Positions 22,301 through 31,753 of a DNA stretch of 64,000 bases are shown piece by piece (the first letter of the stretch is position 1; every line of letters begins with the position of its first letter). The position numbers were made by a program, and so were the translations under genes. The stretch is from contig BCKE01000029.1 of assembly GCA_001600495.1 (NCBI GenBank), positions 355,807 through 419,806 of the forward strand, written 5' to 3'. Source of the stretch: Pilasporangium apinafurcum (taxonomy: Eukaryota > Oomycota > Peronosporomycetes > Pythiales > Pythiaceae). Under the pieces are notes generated by a model. The model saw nothing but the letters and a program-made list of their open reading frames with translations, was not told the origin of the DNA and made no database searches.

Positions 22301-24421
22301 GCCATCTTCAACAATTGCAGGATGATTATCCACGCAAGAAGCCAAATTCGCAATTGCAAGAATGGCAAACCGTTGAATTTCTAACTCCACGTCTTCTGAT
22401 CGCGCCAGTGACATCAACGGTTCCATCGCCCCATTCTCCATAAGCAGCACGCGCATGTCCGGATTTGTCGCTAAATTGCAAATGCCCAATGATCCAACTC
22501 GCTGAGACGCCATATCAGGAGATAATAAATACGATATCAATAATTGATGTCCACCATGCTCGACAATTTCGTCGTGGTTTCGTCGAAATGCCGACAAATT
22601 ACCGAGTGCGCGACCGGCTTCACGTTGAACTTCTACAAATTGGGATCGCATCATGGATATCAATGGTTGAACTCCTCCGTCTAAACAAATCTTCTCTTGG
22701 TTTTCTTCGACCTCAGCTAAGTTCGCAAGTGTTGCACAACTCTGTCGGGATAGCTCCATATCTTCCGATTGCGCATGAAATATCAGTGGTGTAACGCATC
22801 CACTCTTTGCAATTTCATATTTCGTTTCTTCGCTCACCGACAGATTACAGAGAGCAGCACAGACCTCGCGCAAGATTTCAATGTCGTCCGATTGCAAAAG
22901 CATTACGAGAGGCTCCAAGCCTCCTTCTTGGAGAATTTTCACCTTATTTGTCTCATTTACGGCGAGACCACGTATCGCTGCAACAGCTTGATGGTGCACG
23001 TCTGTGTCTTCCGAGGACGCTAATGTGATGATAGGCTGAAGTCCGCCTTCTTCCACCATCCTTGAGTGATTTTGATCGTTAGACGCAAAGTTTGCTAGCG
23101 CAAATGCCACATAGTATTGACTAAGCGCATCAGCTGTGCTTGCAAGTGAGAACAATGAAAGCAAACAACCAGCCTCCAAAAGTGCAGGATGGTTAGCTTT
23201 CATTGCCGCTAAATTCGCGATTGCTAGGACAGCGTAGCGTCGCGCTTCCAGCTCACGGTCGAATGCTTGAGCAAGCTTGATTAAGGGTCCAATGGTACCC
23301 AGGCTTACGATTTGCACTTGGTAGCTGGCAGTTGTCGATAGATTCGCTAATGCCAGTGCTGCATATCGCTGACACACATGGTGATCGAGTACCAACGCAT
23401 TTGCCAATGGCTGTAATATTCCTTCCTTCATTAATGCTGGTTGAATATCTTCATTGGCCGTGAGATTAGCGAGGCAACGACAAGCTTCCGATCGAGTATT
23501 CAAGTCTTTTGCTACGGCGAGTGCCATGATGGATGCGAGCCCATTTTCGCGAAGTAGTTTCTCATGAAGTTCATGAAGCTCCATCAGATTGGCGATGGTA
23601 CTGCACGCATATTCCTCGACTGCAGGGTCTCCCGAAAGTGACATTGAGATAATTGTAAGCAAAGCACGATCTGAGATTTCAATTTTGTTTTCTGGCGTCC
23701 CTGAAAGCGTACAAAACGCAGCAGCAACCTCGCGTTGAATATCAGGTTCATCGGATCGAGCCATGAGCACGAGTGGATCCAACATCCCTTCTTTCACAAC
23801 GGAAATACGATTTGACGGACTGATGCAAAGACCACGAAGGCATGCGAGCGACTGACGCTGTGCACTTACTTCACTACAACATGCGAGCGCAATCAATCGC
23901 GGAATCGCACCTTCTTCAACAATTATGTGGCGATATTCATTATTTACAGACAAGTTCGCCAGAGCAAACGCACAATACACACCAGAATGCACCATTTCCG
24001 GGTCCAATAGCTTCACCAGTGGCTCAATAGTGCTTAATTTCACAATTTCTTCGTGATTTTCTGGCTCTGCAGCGAGATTCCCGATCGTCATCGCGATGTA
24101 TTGCTTCGCAATCATATCGTTAACAGATTCTTTGAAATATTCCACCAAAGGTGCCAGCGCTCCATCTTCAACAATTTTAACTCGTGAATTTGGACTTGAT
24201 GCAATGTTGGCAAAGCATAAGCATGCCAACCGTAGGGCATCAGTGTCACTTGACTTGAGAATTAAAGTTAATAAAGCTTTAACGACACCCTTTGACACCA
24301 TCTTGTCATGGAGGTCGGCATTGGTGGAGATCTCCGCAAGGCTAAAGGCACAGTCACGCTGCTCCGTGGGCTTTCGCTCTCGCCTTCCCCTTGCAATAAG
24401 TTGTTCTAGCACCTTCGACAT
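13313..24421 (-). CDS. Giant armadillo-repeat protein
   Basis: One uninterrupted reading frame of about 11.1 kb encodes 3,702 residues, starting at the ATG at 24421 (MSKVLEQLIARGRRE). Almost the whole protein is a tandem array of armadillo repeats of about 41-42 residues. I estimate 85-90 units from the length. Each unit carries variants of a core such as EEGALAPLV, then a helix with QRxAAxALCNLS and an Asn-rich end such as NEENKxxIV. The layout is like yeast Vac8 or plant ARM proteins, but with no other domain. The last 40 residues are charged and coiled (ETIAARRAKEKTTQYLDEKI). Armadillo arrays form superhelical scaffolds for protein binding. The partner and location here are unknown. No membrane segment or signal is seen. 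The complete lack of introns contrasts with the neighbours. Confidence 0.93.
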   Translation of the reverse strand: MSKVLEQLIARGRRERKPTEQRDCAFSLAEISTNADLHDKMVSKGVVKALLTLILKSSDTDALRLACLCFANIASSPNSRVKIVEDGALAPLVEYFKESVNDMIAKQYIAMTIGNLAAEPENHEEIVKLSTIEPLVKLLDPEMVHSGVYCAFALANLSVNNEYRHIIVEEGAIPRLIALACCSEVSAQRQSLACLRGLCISPSNRISVVKEGMLDPLVLMARSDEPDIQREVAAAFCTLSGTPENKIEISDRALLTIISMSLSGDPAVEEYACSTIANLMELHELHEKLLRENGLASIMALAVAKDLNTRSEACRCLANLTANEDIQPALMKEGILQPLANALVLDHHVCQRYAALALANLSTTASYQVQIVSLGTIGPLIKLAQAFDRELEARRYAVLAIANLAAMKANHPALLEAGCLLSLFSLASTADALSQYYVAFALANFASNDQNHSRMVEEGGLQPIITLASSEDTDVHHQAVAAIRGLAVNETNKVKILQEGGLEPLVMLLQSDDIEILREVCAALCNLSVSEETKYEIAKSGCVTPLIFHAQSEDMELSRQSCATLANLAEVEENQEKICLDGGVQPLISMMRSQFVEVQREAGRALGNLSAFRRNHDEIVEHGGHQLLISYLLSPDMASQRVGSLGICNLATNPDMRVLLMENGAMEPLMSLARSEDVELEIQRFAILAIANLASCVDNHPAIVEDGSLPLLISLSGAPDEEVRQYAAFALVKVALNADLRKKITEEGGLEPVLYLARTQDAEIHQDVLPAICTLSFADANKTEICKSGGLPPLLTALTNPDIGIQRQACCAIANLAESVENQSHIVNSGAIPPMVAALIHGGIIVQREAARALGNLAANCDFGDIIFRQGAASPLVQLLGSEIVDCQRMAAMALCNISTNVDNQPKMVAQGVLTPIIARIEEALDPRSLADNDVIRYCLLILSNLAVSQSTHSEIMEKTLHLLAGYSKHRDVKCRQFSIFALGNLCSNPKNIEQIVDANCLKPIISFSFPGDPNVQFQAIAALRGLSVNQIIRQQVVRLGALEPLILAASSESIEVQREVAATLCNLSLSEENKITMTRGGCIPPLIALASSKDSYRERQAICALANLAEMIEGHTHKKMLEEGVLTPLYALATTEDIEVKRQVARCIALFAAKPTSQTTLLRSNALRYIAAFTHEDDKMCQRFGTLAIGNIAVDPKNHKDLFDQGAVAALLTVDKSNDLETRRSLAFALNNLAANESNNAMIGKLGVLRAVIALLHDADEDTHLQACFALRRMAIEAKNRSQAVSFGALKPLFKLATSENVEVLREVCAALRNLSLSEDNKVVILLNGGLAPLISLIHSGDNEVAHQACGVLANLAEVVENQGRIVKEGILQHIKFVLRSKSVDVQREALRAIANMSAEYAYTAEIVSGGGLTPLLAALDSPDYLSQRYAAMGIANLSTNSENVTKIAQDGMIPILVALGKNLNGDLDTQRYAIYTLTNMASIRPTQAQLVEANVLQLFAELLRHADMTLRNAAAFGIANFAAFPENHLIIMETDDQCLYSLLHMTKSHDSKCQYRAVTALRGLCVNEIARKEIVRRGGLLPLLALTKSEDMDIQQEVLACLCNLSLSGCIGSHPEEFIDACEMESLVSFLCSADTTYRLFGAVTLGNIASRYEHQDAIVNAGAVTPLIEISNSVDLETHRCIAFALCNLAANPERRQMVEQLGGIVPIIQLACSENTDDQKTAIAALRGISNRPESRIRIVNEGGIEPLLLAVRSNDVDLKREVAMTAYNLSLTEKNKLEMAKTAMVGALITLMLSPDILTAKFACACVANLAENADTHANIARERGLHFFLEFQKQAAPDVAREAVKCVTNLSADYDLHDELLADCCQELLMHAIQHPDDTTRLFGAIGLSNLVSNPQNHSRVLREQVVTPLIQLISDTLNPDPRRFAILTLGSIFVNAKNHPSFVEHGVLPPLIAATNAENDMETRFNAAFALGKLAMNEEYHELIGQLSDSGGPLIQVAIDANHIQHQSAQCQAISVLRRMTTLDVNRMTMMKHRTHLLDALLGCANQRDMEGQREVAACISNLALAYDNKLIFAQSTALLQQLMVLCASSDIEVARNACGAAANIAENTETHEHMVDAHAIHVGVKCMRSRHLPVYREASRFVSNLMSTPEFHTMLIDEEGLSVLMRVAKIEDHECQYNAALAFHKLTSNTHTHPVILSSGAVRTLHTLLAAPGLDVQHQAAASLKNMTACKENKAKLVEDGTINAMISLLRSPDVMLKCMGAAGIRHLSLYTPVKTLFVQEGGLQPLFSCCNLDDDNVRLQCSGVLANLSENVHNQVEIVKQHGMEALIALAKVSYHAEIAQNTSRVFANISSNAENHMGVFQLHEYRAVFQLGMSKEENCGRDAAMCIGNLAVTSKNQFLISEYGGLLPLTQLLQSVYASNRQYAARAMYRLSAHADNQHRIVDAGALVPLVKLLGEFSDPETQRCAAMAICNLSSNAANEQKIMKANGMKGLIALLRSTGVECAKYSCMGLCNLTANPANQLHLVKDDGLEPLVDLAASPDPECCRYASMTLSNVAAHRQNRVIVVEKYALRPLRALCFASNLECQRSAALAIYNVSCAQVNQLKIVEAGIEAALIKLAGSHDVDCTLYATMTLCNLAANAETRQAAARGGGLQVLILCSKHADPSVRKYACIALCNLACAQLLQVQIIVHGGLTPIVALTDYDDDLESQRFGIMALSNLAVNESNHEHMISRGVLKVALRLGLSKDEDIRQYAAFALANFSGNADHCAAIGDEGGILSLITLAHSEDPNSHTLAISALRRLCQFSVQNRGRIVRGGGLVPLTIAGHSEELETQREVAATFCNLSLSDEYKVEIVNQGALRPLIKLAQSPNLEVARQACGALANLAEHVDTHEKFVEEKSGSFLIALMKHRNLEIHREASRTIANLLSSFKHHTEIVTDGLPGLVHLGLSMDAECQYNAALAFRKLAPNFASHRGIIYEGGLKTLFFLLQTKEMNTRRQSILALRDLAANNEHKRKYTEEGGLPALITFLRDADPTLQAPTVAALRHLSSSNAEIKQQIIEEGVLRPLLRCMNNNNARNLDLQCQCAGLLANLSEHIANQTKIVDEGLTTALVALALCVDSAEIHQDVSRTLANLCSNEENHVTVYKQGGLKCLIHLTNAKDDITQRYAAMGLRFLSSNPQIRVHIVQESLLPPFIKLAQSPILDYQRTAASAFSSFSLNEENKLKLVRDGGLTQILKCCLYEDLEVKRDCVFALANITDSLEYQLDVVREGAISVMIQVGTHDDARVQRDCARVLASLSITDSIKHELIKEDAVKTLFRLTRSLDSATQRFAALAICNISSSGDDKVFIVEQGAIRPLTHLIRFPDADIQRYAALALAGLALGGHGNNKIRMIEEGAVHPLVDLLRYPSADVQLCGCLALNALVLGKQNVTKVATMQEGGLLPLLALLSSQDLECVRCALYCLGSLAESKDVLLKLVELGAMPQVVSQSYRPDSEIKRNCGYFFALIVEQQTDYHDDFVREGGMDATIALACVEDTESQEYSTFTLAHLASNREYQVPLVEHGALRPLIAMMSVHAEPRHYAGLALLKLADNYENHLRIAEEGGIQALLRIARARSTDEELQYKASLSLGQLASNATKSLPNQGKLQGTAGENIGASVAKMTQLTETIAARRAKEKTTQYLDEKIAHEKNK

Positions 24422-24676
24422 AGTTTTGACACTGCCATGCAGTAGATGGACTGAAATATGCTTTGCGTTTGACACAACCTACGGATACACTACCACAAGA
24501 ATCATGCAAGTTTTACACAAAACCTACCGGCTATAACTGCCTGCAAAGCGTCACATATGACCTTCTAACACGTGAAACGGTTTACTAACGCCGTCGTCAT
24601 TTTGGATTTGTATCATCAGTTTGTAGCAGTGTTTATTCACACAACGCAGATATTCTAGGATGTAGTGGCTCTGTTA

Positions 24677-25806
24677 CTATTCTTGGCTGGGTGAACTGAA
24701 TTCCTCAAGGAGCCGATCTAAATGATATTGCCGATTGTTGGGAGCATTTGCACAATATTCTTTCGCAATAAAGGATTCGATCTGCGAAGTATAAACAAAG
24801 AAAGTTCGAGTCACAAGGTAGCATGGATAGGTCGTGTCATACAGTAGAAAAAATGTACCTTTGAGCGAAAAAATGACATGGACGAGCTGGTGATATGAAC
24901 ACGAGCAACTTGTTTGAGCTCCGTTCTGTGCATATGAGTGCAGGTGATTATAGATCTCACAGTTTATAATATCAATCAGTGACGTCGACTTGAACTCACC
25001 TCTTGGTAGCATTACCTATGCTACGATACACGGAGAAGTCCTCGATCGATCCAAGAGATTGAAATGATTGATTTTTTATGTATACGTAGAATATCTAATC
25101 ACCACACATACAAACAAAGTGTCAATCAAGATCACAAAAAAGTGTGACAAACTTCATAATACATCATGGGAACTTACGCCATTCCGCTTGTCGAATAGGG
25201 AATCTTCTATATAATCGATGAAGTCGCTACTGGCAAACCGTTTGATTAGATATGGAGCTGCATTCCTATGTATATAACCAAGTTGTAAATGTAAAAGATT
25301 CACAAGCGCACGCTATGAAAATAATTGATTGAATTTCACCAACTTGAATCTCAATAACCGTCGTTTAAACACAGCATCATATTCGTCAACAATTTTTTCT
25401 TCGAGAACGGTGATTCGCTCCAAGAAACGGCTCGCAGGATCTGGCAATGGCTCTTTGAATTTGCGGTAATAAACATCGGCAGTCTTTACATTGCAACATT
25501 GAGCGACAAGTCAACCTCAAGCAAATACCACAGTTGAGAAGTGCATGGTATACCTGCTCTAAAGCGAAGGGGATGATGGTCGTCGAATCTCCAAAATTTA
25601 GTGCTTCTGGGTCTTCTGGACGAATCAACTCCAAACAAGGCATTTCACGTTGATCATTGTCACCCATGGGCTCCCGAATGATGTGAATACAGCGCTCTTT
25701 CAAGAAAGCCGCGGTTTTCCGTGCTGTTTGCTGTACATCACGTCGTGGTCGACGGCGGCGCGTTCGAATTTGCTGCAAACGACTCGCTGACACCAGACTC
25801 AGCCAT
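24677..25806 (-). CDS. Conserved hypothetical protein, multi-exon
   Basis: I do not recognise this protein. The best model has exons 25806-25794, 25723-25554, 25483-25344, 25265-25178, 25094-25000, 24955-24859 and 24781-24677, giving 235 residues with every junction in phase. Readable segments are IREPMGDNDQREMP, TADVYYRKFKEPLPDPASRF, APYLIKRFASSDFIDYIED and IESFIAKEYCANAPNNRQYH. The 5' end is uncertain. The proposed ATG at 25806 overlaps the last codons of the upstream acyl-CoA-binding gene and needs a G+C-rich 70-nt intron; an internal ATG at 25667 is the alternative. The intron 24999-24956 is only 44 nt, and other joins in that part are possible. The middle exons are the firmest. It is probably soluble; no signal peptide or membrane segment is visible. 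Confidence 0.55.
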
Positions 25807-26960
25807 ACATTGCCTGAAAGGAGTTTCCACGAAGATATCTAATCGCATAAATCGCAAACATCCAGAGAATAAGTATTAACGGACGGCTGCACCACTGAAC
25901 GTGTGAACGTACCCGCGACCGAAGAAATAGTACAAACAGATATCCAAATCCGAACCAAGATAACGGTGTCAGTCTTAGCAACATCGCATTCCAGTCTTTC
26001 TCCCCAAATTGCTCAACACCAAGCTGGTGGGCGAATGGGAGCGCAAACCGAATGAACAGGATCAATAGCCCTGCTACTAACACTGCGAAAACCAGTAACT
26101 GGAGCAAAATCATCCAAACTGACGTTTGTTGAATGGGATCTTTCCCGATTCGCGCTACAGAGCGGCGCTCCTATAGTAAAAGTAACAGCATTAAATAATT
26201 AAACTAACGCAGCACATTCAGGAGTGATCATCATTGTCCATTACCTGACGAGGAGCAGAGGTCAATTGGTGTTGTTGCGGCTGCTGAGCTCCACTGGTTG
26301 AGTGCACTGTAGCTACTCGTGCAGCAGGATTGTTATGATCAGAGTTGCCCACTCGCTGCCCATGAGATTCCCCAGTCGGCATTTTAAAGCTCGGCAACAA
26401 CTCGATTACTTGTAACACATAGCGTCGTTTAGCAACTGTATTGTCCATCCCCTGCAAACTTTTCCAACCACTCCTAACACCAACCAAGAAGAGATCAGAT
26501 CAGCGAACGCAAACAACATCAATACAGCAAACAAATCAATGAGCTTGTCTTACCACTTTGCACGCTCCTTTTTTTCGGCCACACCATCAAATATAATCAT
26601 TACAGTCAGATACCCTGGTCTTCAATACCCAATATGACAAACCAATAACCAAAATTTATAGCACATACCACTGGTTGAAAAGCGCCTGTCAGGTACACAC
26701 AAAGCAACAGCGTCCATAGTTCATTAGTTATTTTTCATTTGCTGCAACGTTATAGACAAGCAAGATCCGCACGCACTTGGTTGTGATTTGGTGCAATCGC
26801 CCTCGGTCGCCTGCTTATAGAGTCCATAGAGCTTGATCTTCTGTGCATCACTGAGGTAGACCTTCTTCGCCAATCCTGCATTTTTCAGTTCATCCGCGGC
26901 GCGCTCGAACGCGTACTCATATCCGCGTAGCGAGCTTTCTTCCTCCCGGTTCCTCTCCAT
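25799..26960 (-). CDS. Acyl-CoA-binding protein with C-terminal membrane anchor
   Basis: Five exons (26960-26777, 26685-26669, 26567-26554, 26473-26245, 26170-25799) join in phase to 271 residues. Two of them are microexons of 17 and 14 nt. Residues 1 to about 100 form an acyl-CoA-binding domain: FERAADELKNAG, KIKLYGLYKQATEGDC and, built across three introns, QPSAFQPVERAKWSGWKSLQGM. The spacing from the first Pro to Trp equals that of known family members, which supports the microexons. A Gln/His-rich linker follows. Then come a strong hydrophobic segment at about 160-185 (VWMILLQLLVFAVLVAGLLI) and two weaker ones near 215 and 250. The protein should bind long-chain acyl-CoA esters while fixed to an internal membrane, as in ACBD5-like proteins. 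Which membrane cannot be read from the sequence. Confidence 0.85.
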
Positions 26961-27113
26961 CCTCGTTCACCTTTGACAATCGCTCTGTCTTCTTCAGATC
27001 GTGCATGACGTGCCTTTAACAAAAAATATTGGACGTGCTCGATGTGACAGTAGCCTTTCGATGACGTGCAAATAGTAATTTATGGAGATCACCAAAAGAC
27101 ACAACTGCAAAAA

Positions 27114-28534
27114 ATGGAGGTCAGATTGGCACATCCCAATGGTACGAAGCGATACCCACCATGGCTACAAAAAGCCATGAGAAAGAAAGAACAGACAGAG
27201 CAATTTTGGCTTAAGCAACAGTCTGCACAGTGTAGTGTTCATAAGCAGCCGACACTGGAGATGAAAGCTCAGTTGGGCAAGTATGCATCAATATGGGACG
27301 CTGTTCTGGCAGATGATGCTGCCAGTGTGCAACTATTTCTTGAAAAAGACCATAGGCTGTTGCATACGCGACGAAAGAAAGGACCTGAGGGTAGTACTGC
27401 AGTAACGCTGTTGCATGAGGCAGCCTTCCATGGAGCACTGGCAGTAATGAAGTATTTGAACGAGTATATGACCACTCGTTTGCCACAAGAGGTGAGCTAT
27501 GCATTGGCGAATGCAGTGGATACATGCTACAGCCAGACTACTTCGCTTATAGCAGTATGCAGGGGTTCAGAGGTAAGAATTGCGATTGTAAGCGTATCTA
27601 ACAATACATTGACTTACTGTGTAATACTATGCCTCCGCTGCTCCTGTTGGCGGATTTAGGGAATTATGCACCATCGCGTTGAGATCGTTCGCCTTCTCCT
27701 ACAAATGGGGGCTGATGTTGCGCATCAAGATGCACACGGAGACAATGCCCTACATTGGTGTGCAAGAGCGTCGCATGCCATGTTGCTGCGATGTCTTCTC
27801 AAGGAGAGCGACGCTGGTGCTGGCGCCATCCAAGCAGAAAACTATAAACGCGAAACAGTACGTCCCACACAACGTTAAATTTTGCTGTGATGCGAATTCT
27901 TAGTGCGTATGGTGAATTCATTTGTGTATGTCTGTAGCCACTGGATATTGCTAAGCGGCAGTTGGCACGCAAGAGTTGCCTCAGCACGGCAACTACCTAT
28001 CATTTGCTCCAGCAGGTTGACCGTAAGCGCAGCATGCGGCTCAAAATGCAAGTGATCAAGCGCAATCAACTAGCAGTTTTAGCCGAAGAAAGACGCACTG
28101 AGCAAAATAAGCTCCAATTAGCACTAGAAACAGCTGATATCTTGATAGGCAAAGCCGTTAGCATCTGGAAAGATGCATTGCTGCAGGCGGAACAGCGGCG
28201 TCAAGCCGCAGAAGATGAATACGTAAGCGCTGCCGCTGAGTCCGCGAAACATATTGCGCTGGAGTGGTTAGAGACCAAAGACGGCAAGAATTTTATCAAG
28301 AAGCAACTGCCCACTGCTACAACTATCATCAAAACTGAGATTCAAAACGGAACACTGGCGAAGCCCAAGGACCTGCAGAAATTCGCAACGCAACGTGTAC
28401 AAGACACGTACGTGCTCGAGAAGGAACAAGATGCAAAAGCATCGGCAATTGGAACATTTCGAGCAAATCGACAACCATATCCACATGGCAATGTCAGTGT
28501 GACGCAATTGAAGGACTTTCTGGAGCGTGTATGA
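27114..28534 (+). CDS. Ankyrin-repeat protein with C-terminal coiled coil
   Basis: Three exons (27114-27572, 27660-27857, 27938-28534) join in phase to 417 residues. I chose the ATG at 27114 because the open frame upstream of it contains no other ATG. Residues about 70-250 hold ankyrin repeats: VTLLHEAAFHGALAVMKYL, HRVEIVRLLLQMGADVAHQD and GDNALHWCARASHAMLLRCL, ending with ETPLDIAKRQL. From about 260 to 360 the chain is a charged helix rich in Arg, Lys, Glu and Gln, likely a coiled coil. No enzyme domain is present, so a scaffold or adaptor role is likely. It shares a short divergent promoter (about 150 nt) with the acyl-CoA-binding protein gene. Confidence 0.82.
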
Positions 28535-29090
28535 AGGCTGATGCGCTTTCAGTGGCAAACTTTATTTTAACCAATAACATTTCTTTTTAGTCCATTTACA
28601 ACCAATAAACGTTCAGTACTGTTTTGTGTCAACTTCAATAGCCATGATCTTGAAAGGTCATTAAGGATTTTGTGGTACGCTACGGGCTGACGGAAGACGG
28701 ATGAAGGCAACAGACCACGATGATGCCAAAGCACAGGTGCATAGTTGCTTGCTGTTTAAGTGTGCGGTAGATTTACTATTCTTGAGTGGATAATATTTAT
28801 GTGCTGCGTTATGATAGCCCACCAAGTCGAAGCTTCGCGAGCCGTCGGATGCCAAGGTCTGGCATGTGGCGTTGATGATTTGAGTGTGCAAATCGGAACA
28901 GCATCAATTGAGAACTGATTATTATGAGTATTGTCCTCTAACGTAGACAATTCTTGCGTCAAGAATTGCTGCCCCTAAGGATGAAAAGCGAACGTAAACA
29001 ACTCAGAGAGCACCGTCATCCTTCCTGTATTTGATGTCATCTTGACGTATCTCACTGAGGCTACTTGTTTGCTTTTGTACGACCAGTGCA
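28535..29090. other. Intergenic region upstream of the MAP2K gene
   Basis: No gene is recognised. Short open frames on the minus strand at 28661-28962 have no features. The stretch presumably holds the 3' end of the ankyrin gene and the promoter of the kinase gene. Confidence 0.5.
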
Positions 29091-31490
29091 ATGCACACGA
29101 CTAATCCAGCAACTATGGATGACAAAGCGACTCGTTCGGGTAGCAGTAACGGTATTTTGAAAGAATCAAAGCTTAAACAGCCAGAAGTGCGGCCGAAAAT
29201 TCTCGATAGAACACGAATATCATCTTCCTTGCCATCAACCACAGCAACTGCAACGACAGTCACTTCAGTCAAGGCATTGCCTCAACCTAGTGATCATCTA
29301 ACAAAGAAACCAACAGGAGTAGACAAACACCAGGACGAACCCACCGACCAACACCATCACAAGGCAGAGGGCAAGGAGAGCGACACATCGTTGCACAAAG
29401 TCAGGAGTGTGCAATCGCTAGCAAACGAAATCCGTCGGATTCGATCACTAAGAACTGATAACGAAGGGAACGAGCCAGTCGAAGAAAAGCAGAAGAAACC
29501 TGAGAAAAAACCCAGGTAGGTCAATGGCTGATGCGCAACTCTATGTCATTTTTGTCTTCCTGTTGACACTCTTTCGATCGGTATCTTATTATCTGTAACT
29601 CGTAGTGGTCGCTCCAAGATCAAGCTGGAAATCTCCGAGTCGTTCTACCCTGATGAACACATCGCTGATGAACACCCCGCACCAGGGAGACAGCCTACAT
29701 ACAGCCCCACCAGCATCATGCAACAAAGGCCAATAGCCACTACTTCTCCGACAATATCATCCACTGGCAAAAAAGGTATCTCACGGAACTTTGTGCAGGG
29801 TCTTGGCACCAATTTCCAACTTGATCTGCAGCAGTCAATGGAACAGAGTGTGAACAAATCATACGACCTTTCTGCTTCCGGGACGTTTGACGCTGTTGGG
29901 TTTCAAATTAAGCAAAGCGGCCTCACGCGGTCTCCCGACCGTATCCTCCCTGGTCAGCAGCAACAACAGCAGCACGTCCCATCGATGAACACGAAGAAGT
30001 ACCTCGTGAAGCTCGGTGTCCTCGGTCGTGGAGCGAGCGGTGTGGTCCACAAGGCTTTGCATGTACCATCGCTTTTGCTGGTAGCCGTGAAAGTGATCCC
30101 CGTTTTTGAGAATGAGAAACGTCATCAGCTGATCGCTGAATTGAAAGCGTTGTACAACAATCTCTCGACACTCTCCGACGATGCCGGTGAGCGGAAAACT
30201 GTCGCTTGTCCGGATATTGTCTGCCTGTACGATGCCTTTATGAACCCGAACGAAGGAAATGTGTCGATTGTGGTTGAATATATGGATGGTGGGTCATTGC
30301 AGGACATTGTCGACACTGGTGGGTGCAAGTCTGAGAGTGTGCTGGCCAATATTTCGTATCGAGTCTTGAAAGGACTGAAATATCTCCATGGCACGCACCA
30401 ACTGCATCGCGATATCAAGCCGGGTAATTTGCTGATCAACCATTTTGGTGATGTCAAGATCTCGGATTTTGGTATTGTGCGCGAAATGGAAAACTCGCTT
30501 GCCAAGGCTACAACATTTGTCGGCACGTTGACCTACATGTCGCCTGAGCGCATCGCCAGTGAGGTCAGCGATCAAGCTTTCAATTTATTTACGCGCTCGC
30601 GTTGGTGTTTTGGTTGGGAATGACGTTCAACTTATGTGTTTATGCTTCTTGTTTCTTTTTGTTGGTGTAGGAATATTCGTACAAGTCGGACGTCTGGTCA
30701 TTTGGACTCTCAATTATGACATGTGCACTTGGTAGATTCCCATATTCGTCTCGTGGTGGGTACTGGGAGCTTCTACACATGATCCGAAACGAACCGGTAC
30801 GATGAAACAGGACTTATTAGATGATTATCTCTTCTGCATTAATCTGTTTGCTTGAATTTCTAAAAATGCTTGTCACTCATTCGATCAATACAGCCACCAC
30901 ACCTTCCAGAGGGCGAATTTTCCGATGTTTTTCGAGATTTTCTCGACAAGTGTCTGAAGAAAGATCAGTCCGAGCGATGGAGCGTGAAGGAATTACTCAA
31001 GCATGACTTTGTCAAAAACTGTGAGGCCCAAGCAAACGCAACAGCGTCTACAACGAGTGTGGATGAGGACGATGACGGGAGGGCAAAAGCGACGGACAAT
31101 GAGGAAGAACAAGAGGACAGTAAAGAGCAGATGGAGGTGGATGAAATTGTCCAGAAGGTTACGAATTACTATATGAAGGATGCCAAGGAGCTCATCACTG
31201 ACCACGGCTACACCTTGACGGACATCGTATCTTGGATTCAACTGTTACCAGCCATGCAGAAAGTGTAGGTTAATACCTTGAACTTTGGTTAGAATTGTGC
31301 TTCTTACTACTATGTCTCACTTTCTTGACTTTGGTTCTCCATAATTTGTTGTTGTAGAAAGCTAGCTCGGCTGGCCGATCAGATTGGCGCGAGGCGTCGA
31401 CTCGTGTATACCAAATTCCAGACCGGCATGAATGAGTTGCTGCAGGATATTCAAGAACAGTATTTTGACGATAAAAAGCAGAATAAGTAA
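29091..31490 (+). CDS. MAP kinase kinase (STE7/MAP2K-like) with long N- and C-terminal extensions
   Basis: Five exons (29091-29515, 29606-30563, 30671-30796, 30894-31264, 31358-31490) join in phase to 670 residues. The first 270 residues are disordered, rich in Ser, Thr, Pro, Gln and basic residues, with a His/Gln stretch. The kinase domain covers about 271-540. It has glycine loop GRGASGVV, VAVKVIPV, hinge EYMDGGSLQDIV, catalytic loop LHRDIKPGNLL, DFG in VKISDFGIV, and activation segment NSLAKATTFVGTLTYMSPER with Ser/Thr in the MAP2K arrangement. YSYKSDVWSFGLSIM follows. All catalytic residues are present. The C-terminal 120 residues begin with an acidic linker and continue with helices (VQKVTNYYMKDAKELITDHG) not typical of MAP2Ks. 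It should phosphorylate a MAP kinase in the cytosol. It converges with the hybrid histidine kinase gene, with 263 nt between them. Confidence 0.9.
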
Positions 31491-31753
31491 ACAATAACCC
31501 CATCTCATGATTTTACAATTGACTTCAAAATGCAATCGCATGTGCCTTAGATGCACCTGATGCCGCAAATTAATTTGTGACGGTTGGTCAATTTGTACTT
31601 AGCACTACCATGCAATAGATTTGATTGCCATATATTGGCACAACAAACGCACGCAACAAGAAGTATATCATGAGGCAAAATCGATAGATAATTTACGTTT
31701 CTTCAAAAGATCAAATTTACATAAGGGACAGTAGATCGCTCCCTTTCTTTGTC

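Noticed and set aside
13480-24536. Many plus-strand open frames of 60-150 codons opposite the armadillo gene
   Set aside because: They are antisense shadows of a strongly repetitive coding strand.
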